Below are positions 23,216 to 34,015 of a DNA stretch of 64,000 nt, piece after piece; position 1 is the first letter of the stretch; each line of letters begins with the position of its first letter. The DNA comes from Nemertoderma westbladi (taxonomy: Eukaryota > Xenacoelomorpha > Nemertodermatida > Nemertodermatidae). Location: assembly GCA_032718475.1 (NCBI GenBank), contig JAUCBJ010001884.1, positions 1-64,000 of the forward strand, in the 5' to 3' direction. Made by a program: the position numbers and the translations under genes. The notes under the pieces are model-generated. The model saw only the letters and a list, made by a program, of their open reading frames with translations. It had not been told where the DNA came from and did not search any database.

Positions 23216-23935
23216 GTTGTGATTAGACACTTGCGTTCTGTATATATTGTGGTAATTAGACATTAGTGAAGTCTTGTGGTAATTAGACACTCAGTATTAA
23301 CAACTACCGTACTGTATATTGTGGTAATTAGACACTTGCGTTCTGTATATTGTGGTAAATAGATGCCAATGTAAAATAATATTGTGGTAATTAGATGCAG
23401 TGTAGTCTTGTGGTAAATAGACACTTGCGTTCTTTATATTGTGGTAATTAGATGCCAATGTAAAATAATATTGTGGTAATTAGATGCAGTGTAGTCTTGT
23501 GGTAAATAGACACTTGAGTTCTGTATATTGTGGTAATTAGATGCCAATGTAAAATAATATTGTGGTAATTAGATGCAGTGTAGTCTTGTGGTAAATAGAC
23601 ACTTGAGTTCTGTATATTGTGGTAATTAGATGCCATTGTAAAATAATATTGTGGTAATTAGATGCAGTGTAGTCTTGTGGTAAATAGACACTTGCTTTCT
23701 ATATATTGTGGTAATTAGATGCCAATGTAAAATAAAAAATAATATTGTGGTAATTAGATGCAGTGTAGTCTTGTGGTAAATAGACACTTGAGCTCTGTAT
23801 ATTGTGGTAATTAGATACCAATGTAAAATAATATTGTGGTAATTAGATGCCTCTATCTAATTGTTGGGGTAGATTGCGGTAGATTGTGGTAGGTTGGGGT
23901 AGATTGTGGTAGGTTGGGGTAGGTTGGGGTAATTA
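23216..23935. repeat. about 90-bp satellite built on TTGTGGTAATTAGA
   Basis: A 90-bp compound unit repeats about five times from 23383. It joins TGTGGTAATTAGATGC, a TAGTC spacer, TGTGGTAAATAGACACTTG, and a TCTGTATATTG block. Shorter single units precede it. It ends in about six TTGGGGTAG/TTGTGGTAG steps (23870-23930). Confidence 0.9.
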
Positions 23936-25000
23936 GTAGGACCCCAATAACATAGGGTATTTCATACTTATAGTCTTATTTTTGCAAAATGAAAATACCA
24001 CAGGTACGGATATGAACTATAACTGGCCTAATTGTAAGAAGAGTTTCACTTTTCAGTTTTCAATTTTCACTTTTTTCAAAATATTACATTTTGTTCATTT
24101 GAAGATTCCTTTAACTGTTTAATGACCTACTGCCACCGGTTTACCGGTAAGCCTACCCACCCAGACTGCCAGACAGCATACAAAATCAGATTTCTTAATT
24201 AATGGAAAGGAGCAGGTTACAGTTAGACAGTAGCAGGCTTTTCTAACCAAAACAATAAACGATAACCAAAGAACACATGTTACAGTCGTATTTTTGAAGT
24301 AAAACGCCTGTCCTTATCTGATCTGATCTGACGGCATCTGATCCTATAACCAATCAGGAGAAAGAGATATAGGTAAATAGGCAATAGGGCTGATCAGGTT
24401 GCCATGTTACGTATCAGTATCATCATATGACAGAGCAGTAGGCAGGTAGGCCTTCAGGCATACCGGTATGCAGCCAATGCAGCAAAGGCATACAGGCAAA
24501 GGCATACATAATGCGATATACAGTAGGCCTACGATGAAGGATGGCGGGTATGAAATGAGATGTCTTACATTTTATATGGCTTATGTACAATGTTAATAAA
24601 AAACTTCAACTTCAACTTCAAAGTTCTGTGATTGCGCCAGCAAACATGGATAGTTTCAGATGTAAACAACTTTCGCAGATGTAGTCGGTGTTGAAACATT
24701 AATCATTTTATTAAAAACAATACAGCCTTTCTGCCTTTGCTGCAATATTTTAGTAATCTTTCTTGTTAATAGTTTATTAATAGGCCTAGTTAAAGTTAAT
24801 TATTTTATTTATAATATTATTACATTTAAAATATTTATTGTTTGTTTGTTACGCTATAAAGGGAAGGCAGGAAGGGGTACAGTACCAGAGTACTGCAGAA
24901 CTGTACCTCTGTACAGTACTGTTACTGCCGAATATGGCGAAACACTTTAACATTCCCCATATTGCCCTGATTGCCAGCTGATACAGTGGAGTTTATTATA
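23936..25000. other. intergenic with dispersed-repeat fragments
   Basis: 24199-24262 matches 35196-35256 (GAGCAGGTTACAG and TTTCTAACCAAAACAATAAACGAT). 24298-24335 (AAAACGCCTGTCCTTATCTGATC) matches 60960-61006 in inverted orientation. At 24600-24622 a TTCAACTTCAACTT tail resembles the 3' end of a LINE or SINE. No gene. Confidence 0.5.
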
Positions 25001-25070
25001 CCCTACTACTACTACTACTAGGATCGGCATGCTGCATTGCAGCTGCATTTTTAAGAATGCTGTGCCGGTG
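25001..25070 (-). mobile_element. LINE 3' tail fragment
   Basis: CTACTACTACTAGGATCGGC followed by the same 55 bp as the tail of the LINE copy at 19721. Only the terminal 70 bp survive, a severe 5' truncation. Confidence 0.8.
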
Positions 25071-26329
25071 TTCGCGCTTTCAGACCTTTGGCAGTTTAAC
25101 CCGCCAAATTAGGATGTCTTCTAGATAATAATTCGCTTTTAGCCTATGACAAGTATTTGATTCACTACACTAGTCGAAACCAATCTGTGCGCGATCATTC
25201 ACCCGCTGGATATACCCGGGAGATTGGGTTCGACGGCTTAATCGTATTGCTATGTAGGCCTAATGTATTATTCGACTGAAAGTATTATATAATCTCTGAC
25301 AATATTATTCACCTTCGGGAAATATTAACAGTTCCTTTAGGACGTGGCGCTCTACCTATATAAACAGAGTTATGACTTAAACTACTCACAACGATATGGC
25401 TTAGTTATAATTCACATATATGGCGCATTCTTTAGGAAATGCTTCGTTATCAGTCTCACTCATACACAATGCTGCACAATACTGCACACTGATCTGCCGA
25501 TCTTCACTGATTTTAGTCACATATAAAAGGAACACGGACAGAATCATGTAGGGTCTATCAAATAACATTAGATTCACCTCAAACCACTTTAACATAAGTC
25601 ACAATCGTTATATGTAACCTTTCTCTCTTACCTTCGGTATATCAAGAATATTGGGTTTTCGGGTTATTTATCGTTATTCCAAATATAATAATTCATCAAC
25701 CATATTATGAAGAACTGACAGTAAATAGCAGTATAACAATATAAAAGTATGCACAGGTTGTTTGATTAGGTATGGTATGTTATGTTTAGTTATGTTATGT
25801 TGAGTTGAGATAACGGATATATGTCCTTATAATTAAGCCTACTAGTGTAAGACTAAAAACTGAAAACACGGAGGTGCCAAAAGCCGGTTCTTAGGCTCTG
25901 GGCAAAAAAATAACACTGAAGTACTGAGCCTCTGTATACACCTCCAACACAGAGACAACAAACGCTCTGATTGGTTAACCGAACAACGAGAGAACAAAGA
26001 AACAAAGAAACGTCGACGTGGCAATATCAGCTGCTAGCCGTCGTCATGGTAGCGACACTGTTTTCAAGAGTATCCAGCTATTGCGTCACGAGATTGTGGA
26101 TTATGTCCTCTAAAGTACAAATACAGTACAAATACATAAGAAATGACTTTTATGTCCTCTAAAACACCAGTACAGTAAGGACACGGCCTTTTTATGCCTG
26201 GTAAACCAACTACAGAGTACTTTACGGGAAAATAACCGGCTAATTACGCAAAAGCTTTTACACCGCTCCCAGAAAATGGGATTTAAGTCTATAAAATATA
26301 ACAAATCACAGTTTCTAAAATATAAAGAT
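25071..26329. other. intergenic, nothing recognised
   Basis: No ORF with domain or splice support. A TATGTTATGTT run lies near 25770-25805. Confidence 0.4.
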
Positions 26330-26338
26330 ACTCTAAAC

Positions 26339-27720
26339 AGTTAGTCTTTCTTACGCAGACGGCGTTTACGCAGTTTTTTGAGGCTAGCAAGAGTCTTTTT
26401 CTCTTTGGGGGGAGCCACTTTACTAGGAGGGCCATAACTCCTGGGTGAAGGGTGCAATATGATTGCATCAGAAGGTGTAGGATTATGGTCGAGGTATCTG
26501 CCGTTTCGATATGCTTCTCCTCGAGCTGATTTTCCTCCGCTCGTAGCTGGATACGTTCATCCAAAAACTCTCGCATAGAATAGGATCGTCCAAGTTCGAT
26601 AACTTCTTAGAGATTCTGGATTTCCCAATCGAATTGAGATAAGGCCAATTCGTTTATCGATTGGACTTACTGTTATAACTTACGTTTATCTGAACAAACG
26701 CAGGTTTCTTTTTTGATCTTTATAGAATAGCGTTTAACTCGTTTCGTACAACGCTCTCCTTCACCTTGATGAGGGGTTGTATCGCGTTAAACGGGGACGA
26801 CCATACGGTTGGATAGTGATATTAGGTGTCCGCGTCACAATCCGGCTAGGTAAGATGGGCGGCTAGCTAGAAATCACTGTCGGAGTGTTACCGATTAATT
26901 GTTAGGGTAGCACTAGATCTTTGAACAGTGAATACAGTCCGCGAGGATCCGCGACACCACCAGGATCGCAGGTCTGAGGTCCAACTAAGGAATGAGGAGG
27001 TTTGACCGAGTATTCCGGGACTCTGATCGTAGGTTTACTCCAGGATCGTTCGAGCCGAGTGAGCATAGGTGATACGTCAAACAAGTTTCGCTCGAAACTC
27101 CAGTAAATATAACGAGTACAACTGTGTTTAACACAACGTTTCCGTGGATGTTTATGTCTTTCCGTTTATTGGCTGGGTCTAGGGCATTTATCGTAATAAT
27201 ACCAAAGACGCACGTCTGGTAGGGTAAACGCGGGTGATATTTATTTGTTGTTACAATGCTTCTATCAAGAATTCCAAATATACGTTGGAGTTACCGCGTC
27301 CATTTGTTTCTTTAGTGTCTTTTCTTTCGAGTCGATTTCGAATAGAATTTTCGCATTCGAATTTCAGTTTATGGTTCCGACTCCGCTGGGCAGGATATAT
27401 AGTCGACATAGTCCGTATTGTGTAAATCGATAGGATGACCAGTAGTTAAGAAGCCCATATACGTACCATTACGCTGCGTATATCGAGCAGCGAATTTTCT
27501 ATAATCCAACTCACGCGTGAGTTGCTCTTGGGACATTGGCGGTTCGATATAACGACCATCGTCCTCTGCAGCAGTTGGACTAACGTCGCCGCGTATTAAG
27601 TTATCAACAAACGCCTGTAAAAGTAGAGTATATCACTCCCCGATACCAAGACCATCTTCTATCCACTCCGTCATATCTGCTATATATGAGTTTATCCATA
27701 TTATAAGGAGTTTATATTTA
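26339..27720 (-). pseudogene. decayed coding DNA downstream of the minus-strand BEL/Pao-type element
   Basis: Several minus-strand stretches read like protein but are cut by stops and shifts. From about 27684 to 27440 a frame starts MTEWIEDGLGIG and, after one in-frame TGA, continues through EPPMSQEQLTRELDYRKFAA. Another stretch lies near 27360-27280 (KTLKKQMDAVTPTYIW). A third near 27100-26905 is Pro-rich. A last one (about 26510-26339) ends in the basic tail LKKLRKRRLRKKD. The first could instead be an exon bounded by TTTTACAG and GTACGT. I do not recognise the protein. Position and basic end recall the second polyprotein of the giant element, so a decayed equivalent is a reasonable guess. 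Confidence 0.35.
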
Positions 27721-28622
27721 GGCTAGCGAGCGTCGCTGCCTACCCCAATCAGCCCCCGGACAGTGCGAGATCCTCAGCACCGATATGTCGTCGCCGCTGT
27801 ACTTTCGCCAACGACGTAGCCGCACAATGACAACGACAACCGGCACAAGTCACTCGACTGTCCGTCCCAAAGGCTTAGATACACCTCAGGTTCTTACTGG
27901 AGAGTTAGGGTTACTTTCACAATTGCGACTCGCTACTGTAAACACACCTTAGTAGTAACATTCGCCTATAAACTCACAAATACCACACACACAACTTGTC
28001 ACAAATTACACACACTCGGGTCACTTGTCCGTTTGTCAATGCCTTCCAGAATGTCACTGTATTACTATGTATCCTTGGATACTAGCAGTGCGCTATTTAT
28101 TCCCTATGCTATTCAATGGGACAAGCTTTCTATTGTTCTTTTAACTCAATTCTAATTCTAGCGTGGTTGTTGCTATGGTGACATTATGCAAAGCTAGCGG
28201 TAGAATTAGGGTAATTCCAATGCATACAGATCTGGGATGTTATTTAATAGTAATTCTTTAATGGTCAATGTCCTGTTTTATACATGACTTTATGAATTTT
28301 ATCGGCTATTGACTATGTTTGGGAGACTTTCGCACACTCATACGCATAATAAGATAAATCTCCGCTCCCTTGATCTATTAATTAATGGAATTTTGGGAAT
28401 GTTATAAATTGCGTAAAAATGGCAATTTATTAAATTCATTAAAAGGCATGAATTTAAATTTATTCCCTGAAATTTTATTATTTGATAATTAAATTGACAT
28501 ATTTTGATTCTAGAACATGTCTGGGGACACAAGATCCTTAATTCTATGAAAATTGTCTTTTTAAGAATATCGGTAAATGCTACGATATCTTAATTGACTA
28601 GAATTGTTGAAGGATCTGAATT
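27721..28622. other. noncoding spacer
   Basis: No recognisable gene between the decayed region and the end of the Gag-protease ORF. No LTR pair was found. Confidence 0.4.
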
Positions 28623-31600
28623 TTACAGATTTTGATTTATTAGATTTGCAAATATTAAATAATTAATATTTGAGATGGGCACCGATTTATTCCAGAACTC
28701 GTCTCCCTCACTAGTATCATCTTCCCATTCACTCACCTGGCGGACGCGATCTTGAAGCAGTCTTTCTCTGAGCGTTCTTCGGGAAGGTCCAGTAAGGTAC
28801 CAACCTACTCTAGTTCTTACCGCATAGGTCTGAAGTGGTTGCGGTTGAGCAGGTCGTTTCTCCAATGTCTCCAGCGCCTCATGCGCGTTTTGACCGATTA
28901 ATATTTGTACTCCAGGATAATCGGTGTCGAATCTAGGGATGTTAAGTTGTTGGACATGATCATCTTCGTCCCAATTATAAGGTTCCACTTGGGTGGTAGC
29001 GAAGTTCTTTATTGCCACCATTTTTACTGACCTTATACTGTATTCTCCTAGTTTATCCTGTGGAGTGGACAACTCACCTATATAATAGTCGGCAGCTACA
29101 GTAGAATTCCAAACCTGCATGATCCCTGACATGTTTAGCTTGGTTCGGAACTTGGGTTGTCCAGCAAAGATGACTTCGGCTAGTTCTTTATCGATGAATG
29201 TTCCTGTGCTACCGGAGTCCAGGAGGGCGTTCACTATATAGCTCTTCTGAGGTCCGTGGACCCGTAACTGGACTACAGGAAATTCTCGGATTCCTATATT
29301 GGAAGTTGGCGTTTTCCAAGATGGTTGTTGATCAGAAGTTGTTAAGGTAAGGTCGCTGTCTGTGTCTTTCTCATGCACGAGTGCTCGATACACTGCGGTG
29401 GTGTTTATTAGGTAACAGGATTCGTTTTGGTCGGAGAACTCGTCCGTATAGAATCCTTCCATCTCAGATTGATCAGTGTCGTTCACATCACTGAATTGGA
29501 CATGTAGTTCGGACTCACTTACCTGACTCGGGCTGTTTCGTTCGAATTCCGTGTGCAACAAGATATGATGTTTTGCGCCGCAATTTGCACACCTTGCGTC
29601 GGAGTAACAGGTTCGCCGTTGGTGTCCTCGTCTGAGGCAATTATAACACAACCGCTTATCCCACATGACTTCACGTCTATCCTTTAGTGATTTCCTCAGG
29701 AATTTATCACACGCATTTAAACGGTGGGGCCCGTCGCACAGCACACATTTCGGCTTGATGTTACTTACTTTAACCTGTGCTATGTGGTGCACACTTGTTC
29801 TTTCCTCGGGCTTTCTCACCTGAATTCTTTTAGGAGACGTAGGAGGGGTTTTTTGTACCTGTTCTCTCCTGTCATTGGTTCGAGACTTGAATTTACTTAC
29901 CTGGTCTTTAGGCGTTTTATTGACATAAGATCTTTCAGTGTCTTTCCCGCTATCCTCTCCTTGAGAAGTCTGGCTTTCGCCGTCGTCTGTATAACACACT
30001 GGTGTTACCCTTCTCCTAGAAACGGGTTTCTCACTTACCTGGTTTTCCAGTGTCTTCTCTCTGGACTGTCTTAGGAGCTGTAATTTCACTTCGCCATCCA
30101 AGAATGTCACGAGATCAGCCATGGTAGGGTCTCGTCGTTGTTGTTCCATCATATATAACACTTTCTTATCCCAGCGTGTACCTACTCCACCCTTCGGTAA
30201 AGTAGAAGCCACTGCTCTAATAACCATAGCACTCTGATACTCATGAGACTTACCTAGCCAATCTAATTGTCTGCAGATCTCCTGAATCTCATCGGAAAAC
30301 TCTATAATCCCGCTGCTCATAAACTTTCGGGGCGCTACTAACTTTGCATACAAATACCCAGCTATGTTATTCCTATTACCATACCCGATGTTTAGTGTGT
30401 CCCAAACTTGTCTTAATCCATCTGGATGTCCAATAAACTTTAACGCCATTGACTTGGGAGGTCCTTCCAAGCACTCGATGAGAAATCTAAGTTTCTCTCC
30501 GTTGGATAGTACAGAGTTCTGTATGTTATCTTTGTAATATTCATTAAAAGGTAACCATTTCATCTCATCTCCATTGAACTTGACGATCTCTCCCACCTTT
30601 ACCGCTTGCCGGGCTTCGGTTCTAGCCATTTGACGCGTAAAACTTTCTTGGGCCATCGTGTTATTTAATATCGAGTTATCGGTATATAAATTTCTCGGAT
30701 TATGATCAGTTCTATAGGGAATGTCATTATCAACAGGTCTATGATTACTCTTAATAGGGTTCATTATAGGAGTTTCTACTTCACTAGCAGTATATATGCG
30801 TGTAGGCTCCACACCTTGCGCAGGAGATACTTCAGACCTAACGGGTTGACACATTGTTACAGGGGGTGGTGGTATACACTTTTGTAAGTTTACTAATTTA
30901 TCGCGCTCTAGCGCGATACTTTGCTGCACTTCTTGCAACTCTAGTCTACTTTCCCTTACTGTGCCCTTGAATTGCTGAACAGTCTCCTGCATCTGCCCGA
31001 GCAGGAGATCCATCCCCCGCCGTCTCTCGTCCACCCATTCGACCGCCGAAGCGGGAGTCGCCAACGTTGTAGCGGGCGGACGAGGGACAACGGGCGACAA
31101 ATTATGAATATTTCGCTCGGGGTCCAGGACTTGAACTGTCTCCTGGGCAGTTCTACGGGGCACAGGTAGCTTAGTGCTATGCAGAGGGAATTTAGAGGTA
31201 GCTTCAGGGAGCACAGGTGTGTCTATCACCGAAGGGGTGATTTCAATAACAGGCCTAATTATTTCAGGCTCATCTACTATAGTAGGGAGTCTTTCTATTT
31301 TAATTATTTGGTCTGTGGGCTCTGTACTACCTAAGTTGGTGTTATTTAGTTGCCTTCTAACAGCTGGAGGCAAATCAGGCAATTTCTGACGGTGGAATGT
31401 TCTTTTACGTCTGCTTAGACGAGATCTATTTCCTTTGCCTTCTCTATCGGTGGTATCGCCTTCCTCAGATGATGTATATCCCTGTCTTTTGGGAGTAGAT
31501 CGATTCATCATCTGCATATTACTAGCTGTTAACTGTTTATTTATGCAGTCTTGATTCTCCTGAATGTTTTCCAATTCTAATTGGGTGGTTTCTTCAGCCG

Positions 31601-32381
31601 CTCTCCGTTCTGCTTCTGCCACTGCCTCCGCCGCTTTTCTTTCCGCTTCGGCCGCTGCCTTTGCTGCTGCTACTGCTGCTTTTGCCTCTGCCGCTGCCAC
31701 TGCCGCTGCCGCTTTTGTTTCTGCTTCTGCAGCTGCCACTGCTGCTGCTACTGCCGCTGCCTTTCGGTCTTCTATACGTTTTTTCTTTACTTGTTCTTCT
31801 TGGACTCGTGTCAGGCGGAGTTGTTCATCAAATTTAGCCTGATTCGCAGCCCTCATTTCCACATCGATGGCATCCAACACAAGCTTGGTTCCTTCACTAT
31901 TAGGGCTAAGTCCCTCTAACCTTCTCCTCAACTCGTCATCACCTAAAAAACGTTGATAGTCTGACAGATAGATGTCAATGGCATCCCTCTTATGCGGCTT
32001 CTCTGCCGTCGCTTCACTTTCCACTTGGGAAAAAGTAGCGTCTGTTGATTCTCCATGGGTTGAGCGCTCCTCCAGCTGAGCTTTCCACTGAGCTGTTCCT
32101 TGAACCTGGAGACTCACCCGTTGAAACCAAGTCTTTACGGCAACTTGCAACGACGTGTCTTGCCTTCGTTTAGAAGCCTCCTCAAAGGCCGATAATATTA
32201 GCCTGATTCGTAGAATTCTTTCTCTAACTTGATAAAGCAGCAATCCCTGCTCTTGAGGTCCTTGAGGTTGTTGAAACAGTTGTTCTTTTAATCGCTCTAT
32301 AGAGCTGAAGAATCCCTGTGCGTATCCGGCTGCGGACCTCTTCCACACAGCTGGATCGATGGTTTCCTTGGCTACTCCCAT
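28623..32381 (-). CDS. BEL/Pao-type Gag-protease polyprotein lacking RT and integrase
   Basis: A 1252-residue uninterrupted ORF. In order: a charged N-terminus; an Ala/Glu/Lys-rich coiled coil (about 195-270, many KAAAEAE runs); a long disordered part; a retrotransposon Gag core of DUF1759 type (about 598-690, WLPFNEYYKDNI then LIECLEGPP); zinc knuckles (about 880-945, CVLCDGPH and CYNCLRRGHQRRTC with CANCGAKHH); and an aspartic protease (about 1050-1180, LLDSGSTGTFIDKEL, DUF1758 type) ending VRTRVGWYLTGP. In BEL/Pao elements RT follows this point. Here about 40 unrelated residues lead to a stop. It is either a non-autonomous element kept in frame, or a deleted copy young enough to lack internal stops, or a co-opted Gag gene. 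No LTRs were identified. Confidence 0.8.
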   Translation of the reverse strand: MGVAKETIDPAVWKRSAAGYAQGFFSSIERLKEQLFQQPQGPQEQGLLLYQVRERILRIRLILSAFEEASKRRQDTSLQVAVKTWFQRVSLQVQGTAQWKAQLEERSTHGESTDATFSQVESEATAEKPHKRDAIDIYLSDYQRFLGDDELRRRLEGLSPNSEGTKLVLDAIDVEMRAANQAKFDEQLRLTRVQEEQVKKKRIEDRKAAAVAAAVAAAEAETKAAAAVAAAEAKAAVAAAKAAAEAERKAAEAVAEAERRAAEETTQLELENIQENQDCINKQLTASNMQMMNRSTPKRQGYTSSEEGDTTDREGKGNRSRLSRRKRTFHRQKLPDLPPAVRRQLNNTNLGSTEPTDQIIKIERLPTIVDEPEIIRPVIEITPSVIDTPVLPEATSKFPLHSTKLPVPRRTAQETVQVLDPERNIHNLSPVVPRPPATTLATPASAVEWVDERRRGMDLLLGQMQETVQQFKGTVRESRLELQEVQQSIALERDKLVNLQKCIPPPPVTMCQPVRSEVSPAQGVEPTRIYTASEVETPIMNPIKSNHRPVDNDIPYRTDHNPRNLYTDNSILNNTMAQESFTRQMARTEARQAVKVGEIVKFNGDEMKWLPFNEYYKDNIQNSVLSNGEKLRFLIECLEGPPKSMALKFIGHPDGLRQVWDTLNIGYGNRNNIAGYLYAKLVAPRKFMSSGIIEFSDEIQEICRQLDWLGKSHEYQSAMVIRAVASTLPKGGVGTRWDKKVLYMMEQQRRDPTMADLVTFLDGEVKLQLLRQSREKTLENQVSEKPVSRRRVTPVCYTDDGESQTSQGEDSGKDTERSYVNKTPKDQVSKFKSRTNDRREQVQKTPPTSPKRIQVRKPEERTSVHHIAQVKVSNIKPKCVLCDGPHRLNACDKFLRKSLKDRREVMWDKRLCYNCLRRGHQRRTCYSDARCANCGAKHHILLHTEFERNSPSQVSESELHVQFSDVNDTDQSEMEGFYTDEFSDQNESCYLINTTAVYRALVHEKDTDSDLTLTTSDQQPSWKTPTSNIGIREFPVVQLRVHGPQKSYIVNALLDSGSTGTFIDKELAEVIFAGQPKFRTKLNMSGIMQVWNSTVAADYYIGELSTPQDKLGEYSIRSVKMVAIKNFATTQVEPYNWDEDDHVQQLNIPRFDTDYPGVQILIGQNAHEALETLEKRPAQPQPLQTYAVRTRVGWYLTGPSRRTLRERLLQDRVRQVSEWEDDTSEGDEFWNKSVPISNINYLIFANLINQNL

Positions 32382-32405
32382 CCGGTGTATGTCTTCCCAG
32401 GCAGC

Positions 32406-32822
32406 TTATGATAAATCAAACGGGTGTTCTTCCACAGCGATCAATAACCTAGTGAGTACGGCTGCAGGAAGGATGAGAAGGGGATCCGAATAAACCGCAT
32501 CCATCATCTTTGCTCCGCGTTCTGGCGTCAGTTCTACAGTATCCTCACTACTGGGGCTGTTGGGCCGTTGAGAAGTAAGTTCTTGGCTCGCGGGTTGTTG
32601 CTGTTCCGCTGCTTCTTGGTCCCGCTTGACCTGAGCTCGAGTGCCTATGATAGACCTACGATGTTGAACCAGCCTAGGTTCTTTTATTACTACTGGAGGG
32701 ATGACCTTCCTCACAGTGGGAGGTGAACTGAACTTACGACTAGACGGTTCTACGCCTCTATCTGAGTCGCAGATAGTTACATCTAATAAACTGTCTGACA
32801 GGTTCTGCTTAGTATCAGACAT
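32406..32822 (-). CDS. N-terminal Gag segment upstream of an in-frame stop
   Basis: A 138-residue ORF beginning MSDTKQNLSD. It lies exactly in frame with the following 1252-residue ORF: only the TAA at 32408-32406 and eight codons separate its end from the next ATG. The start resembles that of the giant element's Gag (MSDTPHSTRY, then a C-D-x-D-R stretch), so it is probably the true Gag N-terminus. Either the stop is a mutation, or the two parts are made separately, or the stop is read through at low level. Confidence 0.6.
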   Translation of the reverse strand: MSDTKQNLSDSLLDVTICDSDRGVEPSSRKFSSPPTVRKVIPPVVIKEPRLVQHRRSIIGTRAQVKRDQEAAEQQQPASQELTSQRPNSPSSEDTVELTPERGAKMMDAVYSDPLLILPAAVLTRLLIAVEEHPFDLS

Positions 32823-32939
32823 GTTTATGTGTACAGTTGAATGTCTACTGCTGTATTACAGTCTGAGCAAGTCTAGTAACTCAGTATTAACTGATAGCCT
32901 AGTAATTAATTACCGGTACTGCTACTCAGTGTAGCGTGA

Positions 32940-33215
32940 TATATATAATATATTAGAATACCGGTATGCTTATAGTATATATAACTATTATAAGTTTTAT
33001 TACAGACTAGGTTTATCACGGAATACCGGTATAATTTTAGCACAAATATATATAAATATATAATAGGCCTATCAGGAATACCGGTATACAGCTTACAGTT
33101 TGTAGTATATATAATTCTGGAATAGAATTAATTACAAGTACCGGTATAATTTCAGCCTAGATTTATAGAAATAAAGATAATAGGCCTATCGTAAATACCG
33201 GTATATCAATTATTT
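32940..33215. repeat. about 60-bp tandem repeat with ACCGGTAT
   Basis: Five imperfect units, with ACCGGTAT near 32961, 33024, 33081, 33141 and 33198 (spacings 57-63 bp). Some units also contain TAGGCCTATC. It lies just 5' of the minus-strand Gag, where the leader of that element would be. Confidence 0.8.
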
Positions 33216-34015
33216 TAAATAATTAAATTACTGAATTTTAGGGTTACTTTGTTACTTTACTTACTTTATTACCGTTATTTGAGCAGTAATCCAACTGATA
33301 TTGAGACCTAATGGTTGTATGGTAGGCCTACGATTTATAAATCGTTAGATTTGATTTATAATATATATATACCCGTTTTAATGGGTTTTGTCAATGTTTG
33401 AAATAAATGTTATTATTTCTGGGGAGTCACTACACATAAGCAGTGCGCTCTCAGTGAAGTGTTACTTATAGGACACTAAAACAAATAATGCTAATTTACC
33501 TAAGTTACTTAATACTACAAATTACGTACAATTCGGGTGAGATTACAATCTCTAAATAAACACAAAAATTTACAAAAACACAAATACGAAATTTTAGGGT
33601 AATTTTACAAGAAGTCTACAAACCAGCCTAACAAAGGGTTAGAAATCTGGTTATTACAACGGACAGGGTACTACGGTATTTGAAAATAATAAGTAGTAGT
33701 AAATACACTGCGTTGTCCAGATAGGAAAATACCACCGCCTGACGACCTATAGCCGTATCGATATAGGTACTACGTTATGTATCACGGAGTGTCCCTACCT
33801 AGAAGTTAATAGAGCTAATCGAACGTGCCTATCAACCACTTTACAACACAAATATAATGCCTACACTAATTACTTTCGGAAAGCACTGTACACTAAACCC
33901 TAAATTAGGTACGAGTACTTGTACAACATATAATCAGTAGTTAAATATACTTGAACAGTTAAAAGAACCACGGCATCTGCTGGAGTGACCGGTGCACAAA
34001 ATCACCAGTCTTTAC
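33216..34015. other. AT-rich spacer
   Basis: No gene or LTR recognised. It may include the leader of the minus-strand element, but no boundary is visible. Confidence 0.4.

Noticed and set aside
23216-23870. CRISPR-like regular repeats
   Set aside because: The spacers are themselves repeated and the context is animal DNA; this is an ordinary satellite.
23870-23935. Telomere-like TTGGGGTAG repeats
   Set aside because: Only about six irregular steps, continuous with the neighbouring satellite; not a telomere tract.
33216-34015. LTR pair for the minus-strand Gag-protease element
   Set aside because: I compared the left (26-28.6 kb) and right (32.8-34 kb) flanks and found no long direct repeat.
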